Origin: Pseudomonadota bacterium
GTDB lineage: Bacteria > Pseudomonadota > Gammaproteobacteria > Arenicellales > Poriferihabitantaceae
DNA length: 7,467 nt
Assembly (NCBI GenBank): GCA_024226105.1
Contig: JAAELZ010000496.1
Span: 1-7,467 of the forward strand
Direction: 5' to 3'
Shown here: one piece after another, positions 6,108-7,467 of the stretch
Layout of the letters: each line of letters opens with the position of its first letter
Numbering within the stretch: position 1 is the first letter of the stretch
Made by a program: the position numbers and the translations under genes
Notes under the pieces: generated by a model
Database searches by the model: none
What the model saw: the letters and a program-made list of their open reading frames with translations, nothing else
What the model was told of the DNA's origin: nothing

Positions 6108-7259
6108 TCACAGTAGCACCAACTGCCCGGAATGTTCCATCTGATCAGTTGGTGGGTCCCCTCGTAACAGGGCCATCAGATCCCGTTTTTCAAACAAGTT
6201 AAGCTGTAGCAGGCGCAGTATTTGCTGCATACTTTTGTTCAGCTTAGATTGGAATTTGATAAAAGCCAGCAGCAAATACATACACAACGCAATCCATATT
6301 TGTGTCATCACCGCATTCTTGCTTGTACCGATAAAGGCTTTGATTTTCAGGTTCTGCTTGATCCATTTAAAGAATAACTCTACATCCCAGCGTGCCTTAT
6401 AGATATCCGCAATCGTTTTGGCGGCTAACTTGAAATTATTCGTCAGAAACACATAACGCTTGCCCGTTACGGGATCACGGTATCCAATACGGCGCAATTG
6501 AATGGGACATTTCTTTGCGGTATAAAACCCTGTGAATTCAATCGTCTCATCGCTGATTAAACCTTTTGATTTCAATACAGGTCTACATTCTAGAACACGG
6601 ATCTTTGCGTTCGACTTGAGCCGTGTCACAAAGAATATTTCGTTATCCGTCAGTTGTTTATACCAACTGTAGTCATTATAACCTCGGTCAATGGCCACGA
6701 TGCTTCCCTTCGGAAAGCCAATCGATCTGGCCACCGTTACATCGCCCACCTTACCATCGGTAACAGTAGCAAATTCGGGAAGGTGGCCACTATGATTTAA
6801 GCCCACATGAAGTTTAATCGCGCCCTTCGTTGCCCGGAACTTAGCCCACGGGAAAACCGACAGACATAGATCAATGGTTGAAGCATCCAACGAATACAGA
6901 GGATTGTTAAACCTGAATTTGTGCCCGGGGACCATCCCCTGGCAGCGTTGGAACAACTTAGCAAACAGAGCCTCATAAAGCGCGTAGGGTTTATCTTCGT
7001 TAATCCGGGACAAGTTGGAACGGGACAATTTTGCACTGCCCAGATGATAAAGACGGTGAGTCTGCGCAGACAGATTCTCAATGATATCCCGCAAGCTATT
7101 TCGTCCGGACAATTGCGCCATCGAAAGACTTACGAACTGGGACCACCGAGAGGCCGTTCTGAATGATCGGCCTGAATGATGCTGTTTTGCAAGTGCTTCA
7201 AATTCATGTCTCGAAATTAGTTTTAGTATTTGTGAGAAGATCGTATTACAATGGGCCAT
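6108..7259 (-). CDS. IS4-family DDE transposase
   Basis: The 383-residue protein is full length for the family and catalyses cut-and-paste movement of the element. It has an N-terminal helical DNA-binding region with basic residues (about 1-90), followed by an RNase H-like catalytic domain. The likely catalytic residues are Asp125 (LYSLDAST), Asp191 (AIDRGYND) and Glu294. Glu294 is set in the family signature Y-(2)-R-(3)-E-(6)-K at Tyr287, Arg290, Glu294 and Lys301 (YKARWDVELFFKWIKQNLKI). A hydrophobic segment near 319-336 is usual at this place in the fold. The ATG at 7259 follows GGAGA (7272-7268) with an 8-nt spacer. A possible extended -10 (TGATACAAT, minus strand, 7311-7303) could serve as the promoter. 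There is no frameshift or internal stop. Confidence 0.95.
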   Translation of the reverse strand: MAHCNTIFSQILKLISRHEFEALAKQHHSGRSFRTASRWSQFVSLSMAQLSGRNSLRDIIENLSAQTHRLYHLGSAKLSRSNLSRINEDKPYALYEALFAKLFQRCQGMVPGHKFRFNNPLYSLDASTIDLCLSVFPWAKFRATKGAIKLHVGLNHSGHLPEFATVTDGKVGDVTVARSIGFPKGSIVAIDRGYNDYSWYKQLTDNEIFFVTRLKSNAKIRVLECRPVLKSKGLISDETIEFTGFYTAKKCPIQLRRIGYRDPVTGKRYVFLTNNFKLAAKTIADIYKARWDVELFFKWIKQNLKIKAFIGTSKNAVMTQIWIALCMYLLLAFIKFQSKLNKSMQQILRLLQLNLFEKRDLMALLRGDPPTDQMEHSGQLVLL

Positions 7260-7343
7260 GGCTTGATTCTCCGTGTTGATTCAATGGTTTATTGCTAAGC
7301 GTATTGTATCAAATACGGGTGAATCAGGCCTCTATTTCAACAG

Positions 7344-7363
7344 GTTAACGGGACAGCAGTGGT
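7344..7363. repeat. right terminal inverted repeat of the IS
   Basis: The 20 bp GTTAACGGGACAGCAGTGGT is the exact reverse complement of the left repeat at 6086-6105. Confidence 0.92.
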
Positions 7364-7368
7364 TGAAT

Positions 7369-7381
7369 TTAGTGTCTAATT
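7369..7381. repeat. right copy of the palindromic repeat flanking the IS
   Basis: TTAGTGTCTAATT differs by one base from TTAGTATCTAATT at 6044-6056 and keeps most of its dyad symmetry. It begins 6 bp after the IS and ends where the possible gene tail on the minus strand stops. Confidence 0.45.
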
Positions 7382-7467
7382 CAGCAGTCCTCCGGTTTAT
7401 TTAAGTTGGGTTGATTGATCCAGGCAGCTGTGGGCAGTTGTTCTACTTTAGGTGCTACATTCTTAAA
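7381..7467 (-). CDS. possible C-terminal end of a gene entering from the right edge
   Basis: Reading the minus strand from the window edge, 28 codons are open to a TGA at 7383-7381, giving text like FKNVAPKVEQLPTAAWINQP and ending KPEDC. The amino acid mix is protein-like and the strand matches the secreted-protein gene across the IS. A stop-free run of 28 codons is not rare by chance, so this is weak. Only sequence to the right of the window would settle it. No family recognised. Confidence 0.25.
   Translation of the reverse strand, partial: FKNVAPKVEQLPTAAWINQPNLNKPEDC

Larger units (their letters stand above)
6086..7363 (-). mobile_element. complete IS4-family insertion sequence, about 1.28 kb
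   Basis: Perfect 20-bp inverted repeats at 6086-6105 and 7344-7363 enclose a single intact transposase gene, the normal layout of an IS4-family element. The last coding bases of the transposase lie 3 bp inside the left repeat. Flanking sequences show no obvious target-site duplication of 4 to 12 bp for any of the three likely element ends (A, C or CACTG first). Perfect ends and an unbroken gene suggest a recent, possibly active copy; the missing duplication suggests a later rearrangement or a poorly conserved target. Confidence 0.9.

Overview
The window comes from a proteobacterium of moderate GC content, most likely a beta- or gammaproteobacterium that degrades aromatic compounds. It splits into a catabolic left half (1 to about 3480) and a patchwork right half (about 3520 to 7467) made of unrelated cargo genes, gene debris and an insertion sequence.

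The left half is one edge of a benzoate degradation locus of the box type (aerobic pathway through benzoyl-CoA and ring epoxidation). On the minus strand, a benzoate-CoA ligase gene (bclA) is followed 37 bp later by an alpha/beta hydrolase gene that runs off the left edge. Diverging from bclA on the plus strand is boxR, a regulator that fuses an XRE-type helix-turn-helix to a shikimate-kinase-like domain that senses benzoyl-CoA. The 326 bp between bclA and boxR holds an AT-rich inverted repeat with two perfect 13-bp arms. These arms overlap near-consensus sigma70 elements facing both ways. The simplest reading is that BoxR represses itself and the bclA operon from this site until the ligase makes benzoyl-CoA. 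boxA, boxB and boxC are not in the window; they may lie beyond the left edge.

From about 3520 the character changes. A 46-bp segment with ends resembling those of an IS4-family element sits just past boxR. It is followed by an ORF remnant with no start codon, and then by about 200 bp without a convincing gene. A secreted purple-acid-phosphatase-like metallophosphoesterase follows (plus strand, no ATG start), then about 300 bp rich in inverted repeats with a possible terminator. A small secreted protein of unknown function lies on the minus strand. A complete 1.28-kb IS4-family insertion sequence with perfect 20-bp terminal inverted repeats comes next. Last is a possible gene tail on the minus strand at the right edge.

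I found no tRNA, rRNA, CRISPR array or origin. I did not see a clearly unprecedented system. The most informative signals are the BoxR control region, the IS-like scar that marks the junction next to boxR, and the repeat structure around the intact IS.
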